From assembly GCA_964589785.1 (NCBI GenBank), contig CAZPUQ010000011.1, forward strand, positions 24,331 to 88,330: DNA of 64,000 bases. The letters run 5' to 3'. The notes below the pieces were generated by a model. That model was given only the letters and a program-made list of their open reading frames with translations, did not search any database and was not told where the DNA came from. Positions 19,192 through 27,562 of the stretch are shown here, piece after piece. The position numbers and the translations under genes were made by a program. Each line of letters starts with the position of its first letter. Within the stretch, counting starts at the first letter, position 1. The DNA comes from JAGVSR01 sp964589785 (GTDB lineage: Bacteria > Pseudomonadota > Alphaproteobacteria > Rhizobiales > Hyphomicrobiaceae).

Positions 19192-19215
19192 CGGCAACGA
19201 AGATGCCGGTTTTTT
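19192..19215 (+). terminator. Plus-strand intrinsic terminator-like element
   Basis: Stem CGGCA (19192-19196) / TGCCG (19204-19208) followed by GTTTTTT on the plus strand. No plus-strand gene ends here. It may end an antisense or small RNA transcript, or may be a chance feature of the tolB-lipoprotein spacer. Confidence 0.35.
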
Positions 19216-19216
19216 C

Positions 19217-19232
19217 TTAAACTTCTCTTAAA
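19217..19232. promoter_or_regulatory. CtrA-like half-conserved box
   Basis: TTAA (19217-19220), 7-nt spacer, TTAAA (19228-19232): the CtrA spacing is kept but the final C is A. It lies just past the tolB stop and about 250 bp upstream of the tiny lipoprotein genes on the minus strand. Weak evidence. Confidence 0.25.
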
Positions 19233-19239
19233 GGCCGTC

Positions 19240-20619
19240 TCAGTTCAGGAGCGGCGACCACGCCGGGTCGGACGCGAAGGAGGGAGTGGGAACGACTCGC
19301 TCGTTGTAGCCGGTGATGTCGACCGAATAGATTCGCGCGCCCGCGTTCTGGCCCTGGCCCTCGCGGAAGAACATGAGTACCCGGCCATTGGGCGACCAGG
19401 TGGGTCCCTCGTTGTGGAATCCCTCCGTCAGGACGCGCTCACCGGAGCCGTCGGGCCGCATCACGCCGATCAGGAACCGGCCGGCGAGTTGCTTGGTGAA
19501 CGCGATGTAGTCGCCCCGCGGCGACCAGACCGGGGTCGAGTAGCGCCCCTCGCCGTAGCTCAGCCGCCGCAGTCCCGACCCGTCGGCGTTGACGAGGTAG
19601 AGCTGCTGGGTGCCCTCCCGGTCGCTCTCGAAGACGATCTGGCGGCCATCGGGGGAGTAGGACGGCGCCGTGTCGATGGCCTCGGTGTCGGTGACGCGCC
19701 GGGTCTGCTTGGTTCTGAGATCGAGCTCGTAGAGCGAGCTCGCGCCTCCCGACTGCAGGCTCATGATCACGCGCTGGCCGTCGGGCGAGAAGCGTGGCGC
19801 AAACGTCATGCCCGGGAAGTCGCCGACGATCTCGCGTTGCATCGTCTCCAGATTGAGCAGGAACACGCGCGGCTGGTCGCGCGTGTAGGACATGAACGTG
19901 ATCTCGTTGCGCGTCGGCGAGAAGCGCGGCGTCAGCACGATCTCCGAGCCCTTCGACAGGACCCGGACGTTGGCCCCGTCCTGGTCCATGATGGCGAGCC
20001 GCTTGATGCGCTTGTCCTTGGGGCCCGTCTCGTCGACGAACACGACGCGGCTGTCGAAATAGCCCTTCTCGCCGGTCAGGCGCTCGTAGATCTGGTCGGC
20101 GATGAGATGCCCGACACGGCGCCAGTTCTGCTCGGACGTCGCGAAGCGCTGGCCCGCGAGCTGCTTGCCGGTCGCCACGTCCCACAGCCGGAACTCGGAC
20201 GACAGGCGACCGCTGGCATCGCGCGACACCTTGCCGACGGCGAGGGCGTCGGCGCCGATCTGGCGCCAGTCGACGAGTCGCGGCGGAGCGTTGATGTCGC
20301 GGACCGCCTCCAGGAACGAGGCGCGGTCGAGCGGCTTGAAGAGACCGGAGCTTTCGAGGTCGTTCGCGACGACGTTCGAGATCTCGACGGCGAGCGCGGG
20401 ATTGTCCCCGACGAACTCGGGGATGGCGATCGGGATCGGTGACAGCGACCCCTCCGACTGCCGCCCCGTCAACTGCGCGGCGGCCGGAAGCGCGCTCGCA
20501 AGCAGAAGGAGAAGCCCGCTCAGAGCGGCGCGCCGCCACGGGCAGGCGGCCCGGCCAGCGGTCCGGGACGGGAAGCCGCGGGGGCGATGAAGCGTTCGAA
20601 CGATCATGGAAAGCGTCAT
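19240..20619 (-). CDS. tolB: Tol-Pal system beta-propeller protein TolB
   Basis: Periplasmic TolB links TolA and Pal during outer-membrane constriction. The 459-aa protein has a signal peptide (LSGLLLLLASALPAAA, cleavage about residue 50), an N-terminal alpha/beta domain (about 60-180) and a six-bladed propeller with repeated S-P-(D/T)-G-(K/R)-x-(I/V) WD-like motifs (TPRFSPTRNEITF, APRFSPDGQRVIM, APSYSPDGRQIVF, TPVWSPRGDYIAF, GPTWSPNGRVLMF). Several starts are possible (20607, 20619, 20655) and none has a clear Shine-Dalgarno site; 20619 is a compromise. It follows tolA by about 110 bp. Confidence 0.95.
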   Translation of the reverse strand: MTLSMIVRTLHRPRGFPSRTAGRAACPWRRAALSGLLLLLASALPAAAQLTGRQSEGSLSPIPIAIPEFVGDNPALAVEISNVVANDLESSGLFKPLDRASFLEAVRDINAPPRLVDWRQIGADALAVGKVSRDASGRLSSEFRLWDVATGKQLAGQRFATSEQNWRRVGHLIADQIYERLTGEKGYFDSRVVFVDETGPKDKRIKRLAIMDQDGANVRVLSKGSEIVLTPRFSPTRNEITFMSYTRDQPRVFLLNLETMQREIVGDFPGMTFAPRFSPDGQRVIMSLQSGGASSLYELDLRTKQTRRVTDTEAIDTAPSYSPDGRQIVFESDREGTQQLYLVNADGSGLRRLSYGEGRYSTPVWSPRGDYIAFTKQLAGRFLIGVMRPDGSGERVLTEGFHNEGPTWSPNGRVLMFFREGQGQNAGARIYSVDITGYNERVVPTPSFASDPAWSPLLN

Positions 20620-20732
20620 GTCCGGGATTGGGATCGGGCCATTGTCTCGAAGCAAGCGTTACAGGCTGATGTGGCGCGGGAATAGGGTCAAAGCACGGCG
20701 CATCCCCGGTCTTCTGCCCGGCCGCTCGGTCG

Positions 20733-21818
20733 CTAGAGCATGCTGCTCGGATCGAATTCCCAGATGATCTCCTTCCAGCCCGTGGCGTAGAGATCCGGAG
20801 GCAGATCGAACGGCTGGCAGCCTTTGACGGCCCGCATCGCCGATTCGGTGGCGAGCGCGGCGAGCGGCCCCGACGCCGGCTTCTCGACCAGCGGATCGTT
20901 CTCGAGCGTGCCGTCCGGCCGCATCTTCCAGCGCAGCGTCACGATCGGCGTCTCGGTGCCGCCGCCACCGCCTGGCAGCCGCCAGCAGCGGGCGAGCTGG
21001 CGCTGCAGCAGGCCGCGCAGGAGGTCCTGCTCGCGGATCGACAGGACCGTATCGGTGCCGGTCGAGGCGCCGGCCGTCGGGCCCGTGTAGTCGGTCGGGC
21101 GCGTCGGCTCGCTGGCGGCGGCGGGCGCGCCCTTCTTCGTCGGGTCCTTGTCGAGCAGCGCGGCGAGGCGGTCGGAGACGCTTTCCTTTTTCTTCTTCTC
21201 CGCCTCCTCTTTCTTGCGCTTGGCCTCGGCCGCCTTTTTCTTCGCTTCCTCGGCTTTCTTCTTCTGCTCCGCCTTCTTTTTTTCCTCGACCTTCTTTTCT
21301 TCCTCCGCCTTCTTCTTCGCCTCCTCGGCGGCCTTGCGTTCCTCCTCCTGCTTCTTCAGCTCCTCCGGCGTCGGACCCGGCGCGGGCTCGGGGGGCGGCG
21401 GCGCCTCGGCGAGCTTCTGAGCGATCGGATCGGACGGCGGCGGCTCGGATTTGACGGGCTCGGGGGGCGGCGCCGGCTTGGCTGGCTCGACCTTCGGCGG
21501 CTCGGGCGCGGGATCGGGCTTGGGGGGCTCGGTCTTAGGGGGCTCGGGCTCGGCGGGGGGCGGACCCACCACCGGCTTGGGCTTCTCGGCCTCGAGCTTC
21601 GACTGGACGTCGGTCGGCTTGTCGCTCGCCTTGGCTTCGAGCTCGGTCGCGGTCTCGCTGCCCTTCTTCAGGCGCAGGAACTCCGACGGCGTGATCATCG
21701 CGACCGCTATCGGCTCGGGCTCGGGACGGCTGAGCTCGGGCGTGCGCTGGATGGAGATGACGGCCCACGCCAGCAGGATCGCATGCATCAGCGCCGATAT
21801 GGGGAGCCCGGCTCGCAC
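20733..21818 (-). CDS. tolA: Tol-Pal system protein TolA
   Basis: Inner-membrane energy-transducing protein that spans the periplasm to contact TolB and Pal. The 361-aa protein has an N-terminal transmembrane helix (about 6-24, ISALMHAILLAWAVISI), a Pro/Glu/Lys-rich stretch (about 65-150), a long Lys/Glu/Ala coiled coil (about 150-220) and a C-terminal domain (about 255-361) with two cysteines (ARCWRLP, KGCQPF), as in the TolA/TonB C-terminal family. The start is a GTG 7 bp after the tolR stop. Confidence 0.92.
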   Translation of the reverse strand: MRAGLPISALMHAILLAWAVISIQRTPELSRPEPEPIAVAMITPSEFLRLKKGSETATELEAKASDKPTDVQSKLEAEKPKPVVGPPPAEPEPPKTEPPKPDPAPEPPKVEPAKPAPPPEPVKSEPPPSDPIAQKLAEAPPPPEPAPGPTPEELKKQEEERKAAEEAKKKAEEEKKVEEKKKAEQKKKAEEAKKKAAEAKRKKEEAEKKKKESVSDRLAALLDKDPTKKGAPAAASEPTRPTDYTGPTAGASTGTDTVLSIREQDLLRGLLQRQLARCWRLPGGGGGTETPIVTLRWKMRPDGTLENDPLVEKPASGPLAALATESAMRAVKGCQPFDLPPDLYATGWKEIIWEFDPSSML

Positions 21819-21825
21819 CGCTGCT

Positions 21826-22278
21826 CTAGCCTCCGTCCTCGACCTCGGTGACGAGCGAGACCTTCTTGAATCCGCCTGAGCTGATGCGGCCCATGACCTT
21901 CATGACCGTGCCGTAGTCGATGCCCTTGTCGCCGCGCACGTAGATCTGCTCTTCGACGCCGTTCTTGGCGATGGCCTTGAGCTTGTCGGCGATCTCGGCA
22001 AGCGCGACCTTCGTCTCGCCGATGAACGTGTCGCCGTTGGCCGCGACCGAGATCGTGAGCGGCTCCTTGGAGCTCTCGAGCTGCTTGCCTTGCGACTGCG
22101 GCAGTTCGATGGGCACGCCGACGGTCAGCATCGGGGCAGCCACCATGAAGATGATGAGGAGCACGAGCATCACGTCCACCATCGGCGTGATGTTGATCTC
22201 GCTCATGGGAGCCTTGCGGCTGCGCCGGCGGCGACGTCCGCTTCCGCCGCCCGTGTTCATTTTGATGCTGGCGCCCAT
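21826..22278 (-). CDS. tolR: Tol-Pal system protein TolR
   Basis: ExbD/TolR-family subunit of the proton-driven TolQR motor. The 150-aa protein has a basic N-terminus (SGRRRRRSRKAPMSEINITP), one transmembrane helix (about 28-50) that includes the proton-relay Asp in PMVDVMLVLLIIFM, and a periplasmic domain ending in a YGTVMKVMGRI segment. It starts 4 bp after the tolQ stop. Confidence 0.96.
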   Translation of the reverse strand: MGASIKMNTGGGSGRRRRRSRKAPMSEINITPMVDVMLVLLIIFMVAAPMLTVGVPIELPQSQGKQLESSKEPLTISVAANGDTFIGETKVALAEIADKLKAIAKNGVEEQIYVRGDKGIDYGTVMKVMGRISSGGFKKVSLVTEVEDGG

Positions 22279-22282
22279 CGGC

Positions 22283-22996
22283 TCAGCTCCTGACGTCGAT
22301 CTGGCGCGAGACGATGGCAGAGAACTCGTCCGCGAAGGCTTCCAGGCGATGGCTGATGGCGGCGCTGTCGGCGGAGAACTTGTTGTAGAACACGACCGCA
22401 GGAATGGCCGCGAGCAGGCCGAGAGCAGTGGCGAACAGCGCTTCGGCGATGCCGGGCGCCACGACCGCGAGGTTCGTGTTCTTCGAGATCGCGATCGCCT
22501 GGAAGCTCACCATGATGCCCCACACCGTGCCGAAGAGGCCGACGAAGGGCGCCGTCGAACCGACGGTGGCGAGGAAGAGCAGGCGGCGGTCGAGCCGCTC
22601 CATCTCGCGGCTGATGGTGACGTCCATGACCTTCTCGACGCGCATCTGGATGCCGCCGAGCGCACGGATGTTGCCTTCGACGGAGCGCTTCCATTCGCGC
22701 ATCGCGGCGACGAACAGCGCCGCCATCGAGATCGTGGGCGTGCGCGACAGCGCATTGTAGAGCTCGTCGAGCGACTGGCCGGACCAGAACGTCTGCTCGA
22801 AGCGATCCGCCTCGATGCGTGCGCGCCGGAAGGCGAACAGCTTCTCGACGATGATCGCCCACGACCAGATGGAGGCGATGAAGAGGGCCGTCATCACCAC
22901 CTGCACGGTGAGCGAGGCATGGATGAAAAGCTCGTAGAACGAGACGCCCGGCGTTGCGGCCGGGAGTGTCGCCTGCGCGACGTCCGCTGGGTTCAT
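22283..22996 (-). CDS. tolQ: Tol-Pal system protein TolQ
   Basis: ExbB/TolQ-type subunit of the TolQRA proton-driven motor in the inner membrane. The 237-aa protein has three transmembrane segments (about 25-47, 145-167 and 180-202), with the conserved GLFGTVWGIM and GIAEALFATALGLLAAIPA motifs in TM2 and TM3. ATG 22996 has GGAAG upstream. It is the first gene of tolQRAB and is separated by 288 bp from an upstream carbonic anhydrase gene with its own terminator, so the tol promoter should lie in 22997-23200. Confidence 0.97.
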   Translation of the reverse strand: MNPADVAQATLPAATPGVSFYELFIHASLTVQVVMTALFIASIWSWAIIVEKLFAFRRARIEADRFEQTFWSGQSLDELYNALSRTPTISMAALFVAAMREWKRSVEGNIRALGGIQMRVEKVMDVTISREMERLDRRLLFLATVGSTAPFVGLFGTVWGIMVSFQAIAISKNTNLAVVAPGIAEALFATALGLLAAIPAVVFYNKFSADSAAISHRLEAFADEFSAIVSRQIDVRS

Positions 22997-23203
22997 GGGT
23001 CTTCCGCCGTTCGAGAAATCCGTTGAGGGCCGTCAGAGACTGACTGCCGCGAGAGGACGTGCCGGCATGACGTGGCCAAACCAAGCTCAACCGGATGCCC
23101 GACCGGGACGCCTCACTAGGTGCCCGTCACGCGCACGGCGACCTGGCCCGTAACCCCCGATACCGCCAGCCCACCTTGTTGCCGCGCAATATGACAAAAG
23201 CGA

Positions 23204-23229
23204 GGCTTTCCCCGCCGCCGGGAAAAGCC
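23204..23229 (-). terminator. Intrinsic terminator of the carbonic anhydrase gene
   Basis: 10-bp stem GGCTTTCCCC (23204-23213) / GGGAAAAGCC (23220-23229) with one G-U pair and a 6-nt loop. On the minus strand it is followed by TCGCTTTTGTCAT. It sits 55 bp past the stop codon. Confidence 0.7.
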
Positions 23230-23283
23230 GATTCGCCGTTGTGTATCATGGTTTTGAAATCGGGCGTCAGAGCCGCCCCGCCG

Positions 23284-23946
23284 CTATGCGGCCGCGGCCG
23301 CCAGAAGCTCGCGCCACTCCCCGCGGTTGCGGTCATAGACCACGACCTCGCCCGTCTCCATGTCGTAGAGCCAGCCGTGCAGCCCGACGCGGCCCTCCTC
23401 GACCCCCTTGCGCACGGCCTCGTAGGTCATGAGGTTGTCGAGCTGGAACTGGATGTGGGCGGCGATCGTCGCCATCAGACGGTTCTCCGGCTCGATGCCG
23501 GCGGCGCGGACGAGGTCGTGCGCGGGGCGCGTGTAATCGACCCAGCGGCCGAGATGGGCCTCCTGCCCGGGCGGGATCGGCTCGAGCAGCGCCTCGATGC
23601 CGCCGCAGCCGGTATGGCCGCACACGACGATGTCGTCGATGCCGAGGTGACCGAGCGCATACTCGATCGCCGCGCCGACCGAATCCTCGTCCGCCCCCGC
23701 AGGCGGCACGCAGTTGGCGATGTTGCGGATCTCGAACAGCTCGCCGGGATCGGCCGACGTGATCTGCGAGGGGACGACGCGGCTATCGCAGCACCCGATC
23801 CACAACAGCTTCGGCTTCTGCTTGGCGTACGCGAGGCGGGAATAGAAGGCCCGGTCGCGCTCGAAGCGCTGTCGGAACCGCTCGTAGCCTTGCATGGCAT
23901 CCTTGATGTCGAGGTCGATGCCGTCGTCGTCGGTCCTGGTCGTCAT
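23284..23946 (-). CDS. Beta-class carbonic anhydrase
   Basis: Interconverts CO2 and bicarbonate; cytosolic zinc enzyme. The 220-aa protein has the beta-class ligands: Cys52 in IGCCDSRVVPS with the Asp54-Arg56 dyad, and His111 and Cys114 in VVCGHTGCGGI. ATG 23946 was chosen over an upstream TTG. It lies between ybgC and tolQ, with a terminator after it, so it interrupts the usual ybgC-tolQ adjacency and is probably its own unit. It could supply bicarbonate for carboxylation reactions such as fatty acid synthesis. Confidence 0.95.
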   Translation of the reverse strand: MTTRTDDDGIDLDIKDAMQGYERFRQRFERDRAFYSRLAYAKQKPKLLWIGCCDSRVVPSQITSADPGELFEIRNIANCVPPAGADEDSVGAAIEYALGHLGIDDIVVCGHTGCGGIEALLEPIPPGQEAHLGRWVDYTRPAHDLVRAAGIEPENRLMATIAAHIQFQLDNLMTYEAVRKGVEEGRVGLHGWLYDMETGEVVVYDRNRGEWRELLAAAAA

Positions 23947-23986
23947 GTTCGTCCCGGTACGCAAGGCTCACAGATGAGGCGCATTT

Positions 23987-24520
23987 TCAGGTGGGCGCGC
24001 GGTCTTGTCCAGCCGCCGGGGCCGTCCCGCCGCCAAATCCGCTCCGGATGGCGCTGGAGAGGCGCAGCGGCTTGCCCGAGACGGCAATGAGAACGACGGT
24101 CACCTCGGCCTCGAACACGGCCCGGCCGGCACCCTTCACTGTTTGCAGGAGCGTCACGCTCGCGCCGCCGAGCTCCTTCACCCGCGTCTCGACCTCGAGC
24201 ACGTCGTCCATGCGCGTCGGCCGCAGGAAGTCGCAGACCATGCGGCGCACGACGAAGGCGGCTGGCTCATGGCTGTCGGACCCGTCGACGAGGCGGCGCG
24301 AATCCGTGCCCAAAAGGCGCAGGAAGTCGGTGCGGCCGCGCTCGCACCAGCGGATGTAGGAGGCGTGATAGGCGATGCCGCCGGCGTCCGTGTCCTCGAA
24401 GTAGACCCTGACCGGCAGCACGTGCCGGCGGCCCGCGTCATCGTCGACGAGGCGGCCGGACAGGTCGGGCCAGTCCGGGCTCGCGCCCGGATTGCAGTTC
24501 GGATCGGAATGGCCAGTCAC
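23987..24520 (-). CDS. ybgC: Tol-Pal associated acyl-CoA thioesterase YbgC
   Basis: A 177-aa hot-dog-fold thioesterase that hydrolyses acyl-CoA (or acyl-ACP) thioesters and is linked with the Tol-Pal cluster and lipid trafficking. The motif YFEDTDAGGIAYHASYIRW carries the catalytic Asp and the family-typical YHASY. The GTG start at 24520 overlaps the stop of the preceding gene by GTGA, which argues for translational coupling. About 35 extra N-terminal residues (TGHSDPNCNPGAS...) precede the conserved domain. Confidence 0.93.
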   Translation of the reverse strand: MTGHSDPNCNPGASPDWPDLSGRLVDDDAGRRHVLPVRVYFEDTDAGGIAYHASYIRWCERGRTDFLRLLGTDSRRLVDGSDSHEPAAFVVRRMVCDFLRPTRMDDVLEVETRVKELGGASVTLLQTVKGAGRAVFEAEVTVVLIAVSGKPLRLSSAIRSGFGGGTAPAAGQDRAPT

Positions 24521-25428
24521 GCGGCGGCTCCAAGCTCCACGACGACGATCTCCGGCGGCACGCCGAAGCGCACGGGCAGGATCGAGCAGCCAAGTCCGCC
24601 GGAGACGACGAGATGGCGGTCCTGCTCGATCACATGGCCGTACGCATAGCGGTTGCCGTAGGCCGAGGGAACAACCGGCGACCAGCCGAAGAGCCGCACC
24701 TGCCCGCCGTGAGTATGGCCCGAGAGCGTCAGCGCGACGCGCTCCGGCACGCGCGGGAAGATGTCGGGCTCGTGCGCGAGGAGGATCACCGGGGCGTCGT
24801 CCGTGACCCTGGCCAGCGTGCCGTCGAGATCGTCCAGACCCTGAAAGACCATGCGGCCGTTCTTGACGCCGGTCACCAAGGCGATCTGGTCGGCCAGGCC
24901 CGCGAGCCAGAACGGCCGGCCGTTCTTCACGAGGCGCACGGCGTCGTTCTCGTAGACCGGCACGCCGTGCCGTTCGAGCGCGATGCGGCCGCGCACCGGG
25001 CCCTTGCGCGCCGCCTGGGCGTTGCGGTCGTGCCACCAGTCGTGGTTGCCGAGCACCGCATGGACGCCGAGCGGCGCCTTGAAGCCCGCCAGGATCGACG
25101 CCCATTCCTCGGCGGCAATCCGCCGGAGCTGGAACCGGTGGCCAGCCTCGTAGTCGCCGAGCAGCAGGATGGCATCGGGCTCAAGGGCGTTGGTGACGGC
25201 AACGATCTCCTCCATGCGGGCGGGCGACATATAGGGCTCGCCGGCGTGGACGTCGGCGATGATGGCGAGCTTGAGGGCGAGGCCGTCCGGCCAGTTGCGC
25301 GGCGCAACGCGATAGGAGGTGACGTCGAGGCGGTAGAGCGGCTCGATGCCGAACGCGTAGCCGCCGAGCCCCGCTCCGGTGACGCCGAGCGTTCCGAGAC
25401 CGCCGAAGAGCGCCCGCCGCGTAATCAC
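24517..25428 (-). CDS. Metallophosphoesterase, membrane or exported
   Basis: A 303-aa calcineurin-like phosphoesterase with all metal motifs: DxH in IIADVHAGEP, GD in LLLGDYEAG, GNHD in VLGNHDWWHD, and GHTHGG near the C-terminus. The N-terminus (TRRALFGGLGTLGVTGAGLGG) has two arginines before a hydrophobic run, so Tat export or a membrane anchor is likely, with the active site outside the cytosol; this resembles the YaeI/UDP-2,3-diacylglucosamine phosphodiesterase-like group, but the substrate cannot be told. The GTG start at 25428 overlaps the ruvB stop (GTGA) and its stop overlaps the ybgC start. Confidence 0.88.
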   Translation of the reverse strand: MITRRALFGGLGTLGVTGAGLGGYAFGIEPLYRLDVTSYRVAPRNWPDGLALKLAIIADVHAGEPYMSPARMEEIVAVTNALEPDAILLLGDYEAGHRFQLRRIAAEEWASILAGFKAPLGVHAVLGNHDWWHDRNAQAARKGPVRGRIALERHGVPVYENDAVRLVKNGRPFWLAGLADQIALVTGVKNGRMVFQGLDDLDGTLARVTDDAPVILLAHEPDIFPRVPERVALTLSGHTHGGQVRLFGWSPVVPSAYGNRYAYGHVIEQDRHLVVSGGLGCSILPVRFGVPPEIVVVELGAAA

Positions 25429-26471
25429 GCCTCGTCCGCCCCGCTGCTGTCCTCGAACAGGTCCGGTACGGAGGAGCGTGCCGGCCCGGACAGGCCGAGA
25501 TGGCGCCACGCTTTCAGCGTCACGACCCGGCCGCGGGGCGTGCGTCCGATGAAGCCCTGTTGCAGCAGGTAGGGCTCGACGATCTCCTCCAGCGCGTCGC
25601 GCGGCTCCGACAGGGCGGCAGCCAGCGTCTCAATCCCGACGGGCCCGCCCTCGTAGTTCTTGGCGATGCAGGTGAGATAGCGGTGGTCGAGCGCGTCGAG
25701 GCCCTCCCCGTCCACCTCGAGCGCGCGCAATGCGGTGTCCGCGATCCCTGCATCGATGACGGCGACGCCGGCCACGGCGGCGAAATCGCGCACGCGACGC
25801 AGGAGGCGGCCGGCGATGCGCGGCGTGCCCCGCGCGCGCCGGGCGATCTCGCGCGCACCGTCTACCCTGAGCGGCGCGCCGAGCACGCGGGCGCCGCGCA
25901 CGACCACCTGCTCCAGCTCCTCGTCGGTATAGAAGTTGAGCCGCACGGGAATGCCGAAGCGGTCGCGCAAAGGCGTCGTCAGGAGCCCGGCTCGCGTCGT
26001 CGCCCCGACGAGCGTGAACTTGGCGAGGTCGATCTGAACCGACCGCGCGGCGGGCCCCTCGCCGATGATGAGGTCGAGCTTGAAGTCCTCCATCGCAGGA
26101 TAAAGGATCTCCTCGACCGCCGGATTGAGGCGGTGGATCTCGTCGATGAAGAGCACGTCGCGGTCTTCGAGATTTGTCAGTAGCGCCGCCAGGTCGCCGG
26201 CCTTCGAGATCACCGGCCCGGAGGTCGCGCGGAAGCCGACGCCGAGCTCTTTCGCCATGATCTGGGCGAGCGTCGTCTTGCCGAGTCCCGGCGGCCCCGC
26301 AAACAGGACGTGGTCGAGCGCATCGCCGCGCGCCCTCGCCGCCTGGATGAACACCTTGAGGTTCGCCCGCGCCTGCTCCTGCCCGATGAACTCGTCGAGC
26401 GACTGCGGGCGGATGGACGCCTCGAAGACGTCGGTCTCGCGCTTGGCCGATGAGATCAGTCGGTCGGTCAT
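25425..26471 (-). CDS. ruvB: Holliday junction DNA helicase RuvB
   Basis: Hexameric AAA+ motor that drives branch migration with RuvA and RuvC. The 348-aa protein has Walker A (GPPGLGKT), Walker B (LFIDEIHRL), sensor 1 (LVGATTRAG), and the C-terminal winged helix ending in GFIGRTPRGRVVTLKAW. The ATG overlaps the stop of the upstream membrane protein gene (ATGA) and its stop overlaps the next gene, so it is embedded in a tightly packed operon. RuvA and RuvC are encoded 1.4-2.5 kb upstream on the same strand. Confidence 0.98.
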   Translation of the reverse strand: MTDRLISSAKRETDVFEASIRPQSLDEFIGQEQARANLKVFIQAARARGDALDHVLFAGPPGLGKTTLAQIMAKELGVGFRATSGPVISKAGDLAALLTNLEDRDVLFIDEIHRLNPAVEEILYPAMEDFKLDLIIGEGPAARSVQIDLAKFTLVGATTRAGLLTTPLRDRFGIPVRLNFYTDEELEQVVVRGARVLGAPLRVDGAREIARRARGTPRIAGRLLRRVRDFAAVAGVAVIDAGIADTALRALEVDGEGLDALDHRYLTCIAKNYEGGPVGIETLAAALSEPRDALEEIVEPYLLQQGFIGRTPRGRVVTLKAWRHLGLSGPARSSVPDLFEDSSGADEA

Positions 26472-27007
26472 GGTTTGTTCGTGGCGCTATTCGCCGGGCC
26501 CGTCAAGCGGACGGGCCCGATGAGCCCGCGGCGCGGGGCCAGCAGGGCACAGACGGCCGCGGCGATTGCGCCGGTGGCTCCGGCGACGGCCGCGAATGAA
26601 ATGTAGCCGAGATTGGCACCCGTCTCGTCCCGGCCCACCGTGGCGTGCAGCAGCGCCACGGTTACGAGCGCGCCGAGCGCAATCGCCGCCGGAATGCGGA
26701 ACGTCTGAAGATCGACCAGGAGATCGACGAGCGCGAGCGCCAGTCCCGTGAGCGCGGCCGGTAGATAGCCGATGAGATAGGCGAACGGAATGCCGGCGGG
26801 CATCAGCGCGACCACTCCGAGGAGACCGGTGACGATGCCCTCGGGGCCGGGCAGCGCGGAACCGGCGACCGGCGCCAGCACCGCGAAATAGCCAACCGCC
26901 GGCCCGACGAGCGTGAAGATCAGGACGGTCGGCAGGACGGATTTGAGAACCGCCCACACGCGCCTCGCGAAGAGGCGCCAACCGGGGATGGAAAGGGACG
27001 CTGGCAT
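26468..27007 (-). CDS. Unknown multi-pass membrane protein in the ruvB operon
   Basis: A 179-aa hydrophobic protein with about five transmembrane helices: SVLPTVLIFTLVGPAVGYFA, IVTGLLGVVALMPAGIPFAYL, ALTGLALALVDLLVD, IAIALGALVTVALLH and the last AAVAGATGAIAAAVCALLA. A short N-terminal basic tract (LFARRVW) fits a cytosolic N-terminus. I recognise no catalytic motif or named family. Its stop overlaps the ruvB start by 4 bp. ATG 27007 is chosen; GGAGG is 17 bases upstream, farther than ideal, and a GTG at 27037 is an alternative. Function unknown. Confidence 0.75.
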   Translation of the reverse strand: MPASLSIPGWRLFARRVWAVLKSVLPTVLIFTLVGPAVGYFAVLAPVAGSALPGPEGIVTGLLGVVALMPAGIPFAYLIGYLPAALTGLALALVDLLVDLQTFRIPAAIALGALVTVALLHATVGRDETGANLGYISFAAVAGATGAIAAAVCALLAPRRGLIGPVRLTGPANSATNKP

Positions 27008-27076
27008 GGGGGTCCGGCGGAGGTTTCCTCCGGCCACTTATGCTCAAGGATCATGCCCGCCGTGTGGCAGGGGCTC

Positions 27077-27448
27077 TCAGCGCGGCGAGCGGGCGTAGGT
27101 GCGCGGGGTCGAAACGAAACGCACGCCGACAACGGAGCCGTTCCGCCAGACGATCACGCAATCGACCTCCAGGCGGTCGAGGCGCATGTTGAGCGTGAAC
27201 GAGCCAGGAAGGCGGGCACGGCCGCCGAGCAGGTTCTCGGGCGAGGCGACGAGCTCGATGCGGGCACCCGTCGTCGAGACGTCGCGCACGAGGCAGGAGA
27301 TGGGGACGTTGAGATCGGCGCTGACGATCTGGGCATTCGTGGCGACGGCCTTGCGCCGCGCAAAGCGGCGCTCGACGAAGGAGAGCGTCCTGGAGACGCC
27401 TGACGGCTCGACAGCGCCCCCGACAGGGGTGACGGGACGCAGGATCAT
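27077..27448 (-). CDS. PilZ-domain protein
   Basis: A 123-aa PilZ protein, predicted to bind cyclic di-GMP. The arginine-rich motif at about residues 27-31 (ERRFARRKAV) and the later DVSTTGARIEL (D-x-S-x-x-G) are the two nucleotide-contacting motifs. No output domain is attached, so it probably works by contacting another protein. ATG 27448 is preferred, with GGAG ten bases upstream. The neighbours are the small membrane protein downstream of ruvA and the ruvB-operon membrane protein. The partner is unknown. Confidence 0.85.
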   Translation of the reverse strand: MILRPVTPVGGAVEPSGVSRTLSFVERRFARRKAVATNAQIVSADLNVPISCLVRDVSTTGARIELVASPENLLGGRARLPGSFTLNMRLDRLEVDCVIVWRNGSVVGVRFVSTPRTYARSPR

Positions 27449-27562
27449 GGCAACGCACTCCACGCGAACGGGCTCGGCAAAACCGTGGCCGACAGTCCAT
27501 CCTCGTGCACGAGCGGTAAACGAAACACCTCAGAAGATTGCTTAATTTCCGCTAAGGTGAAC

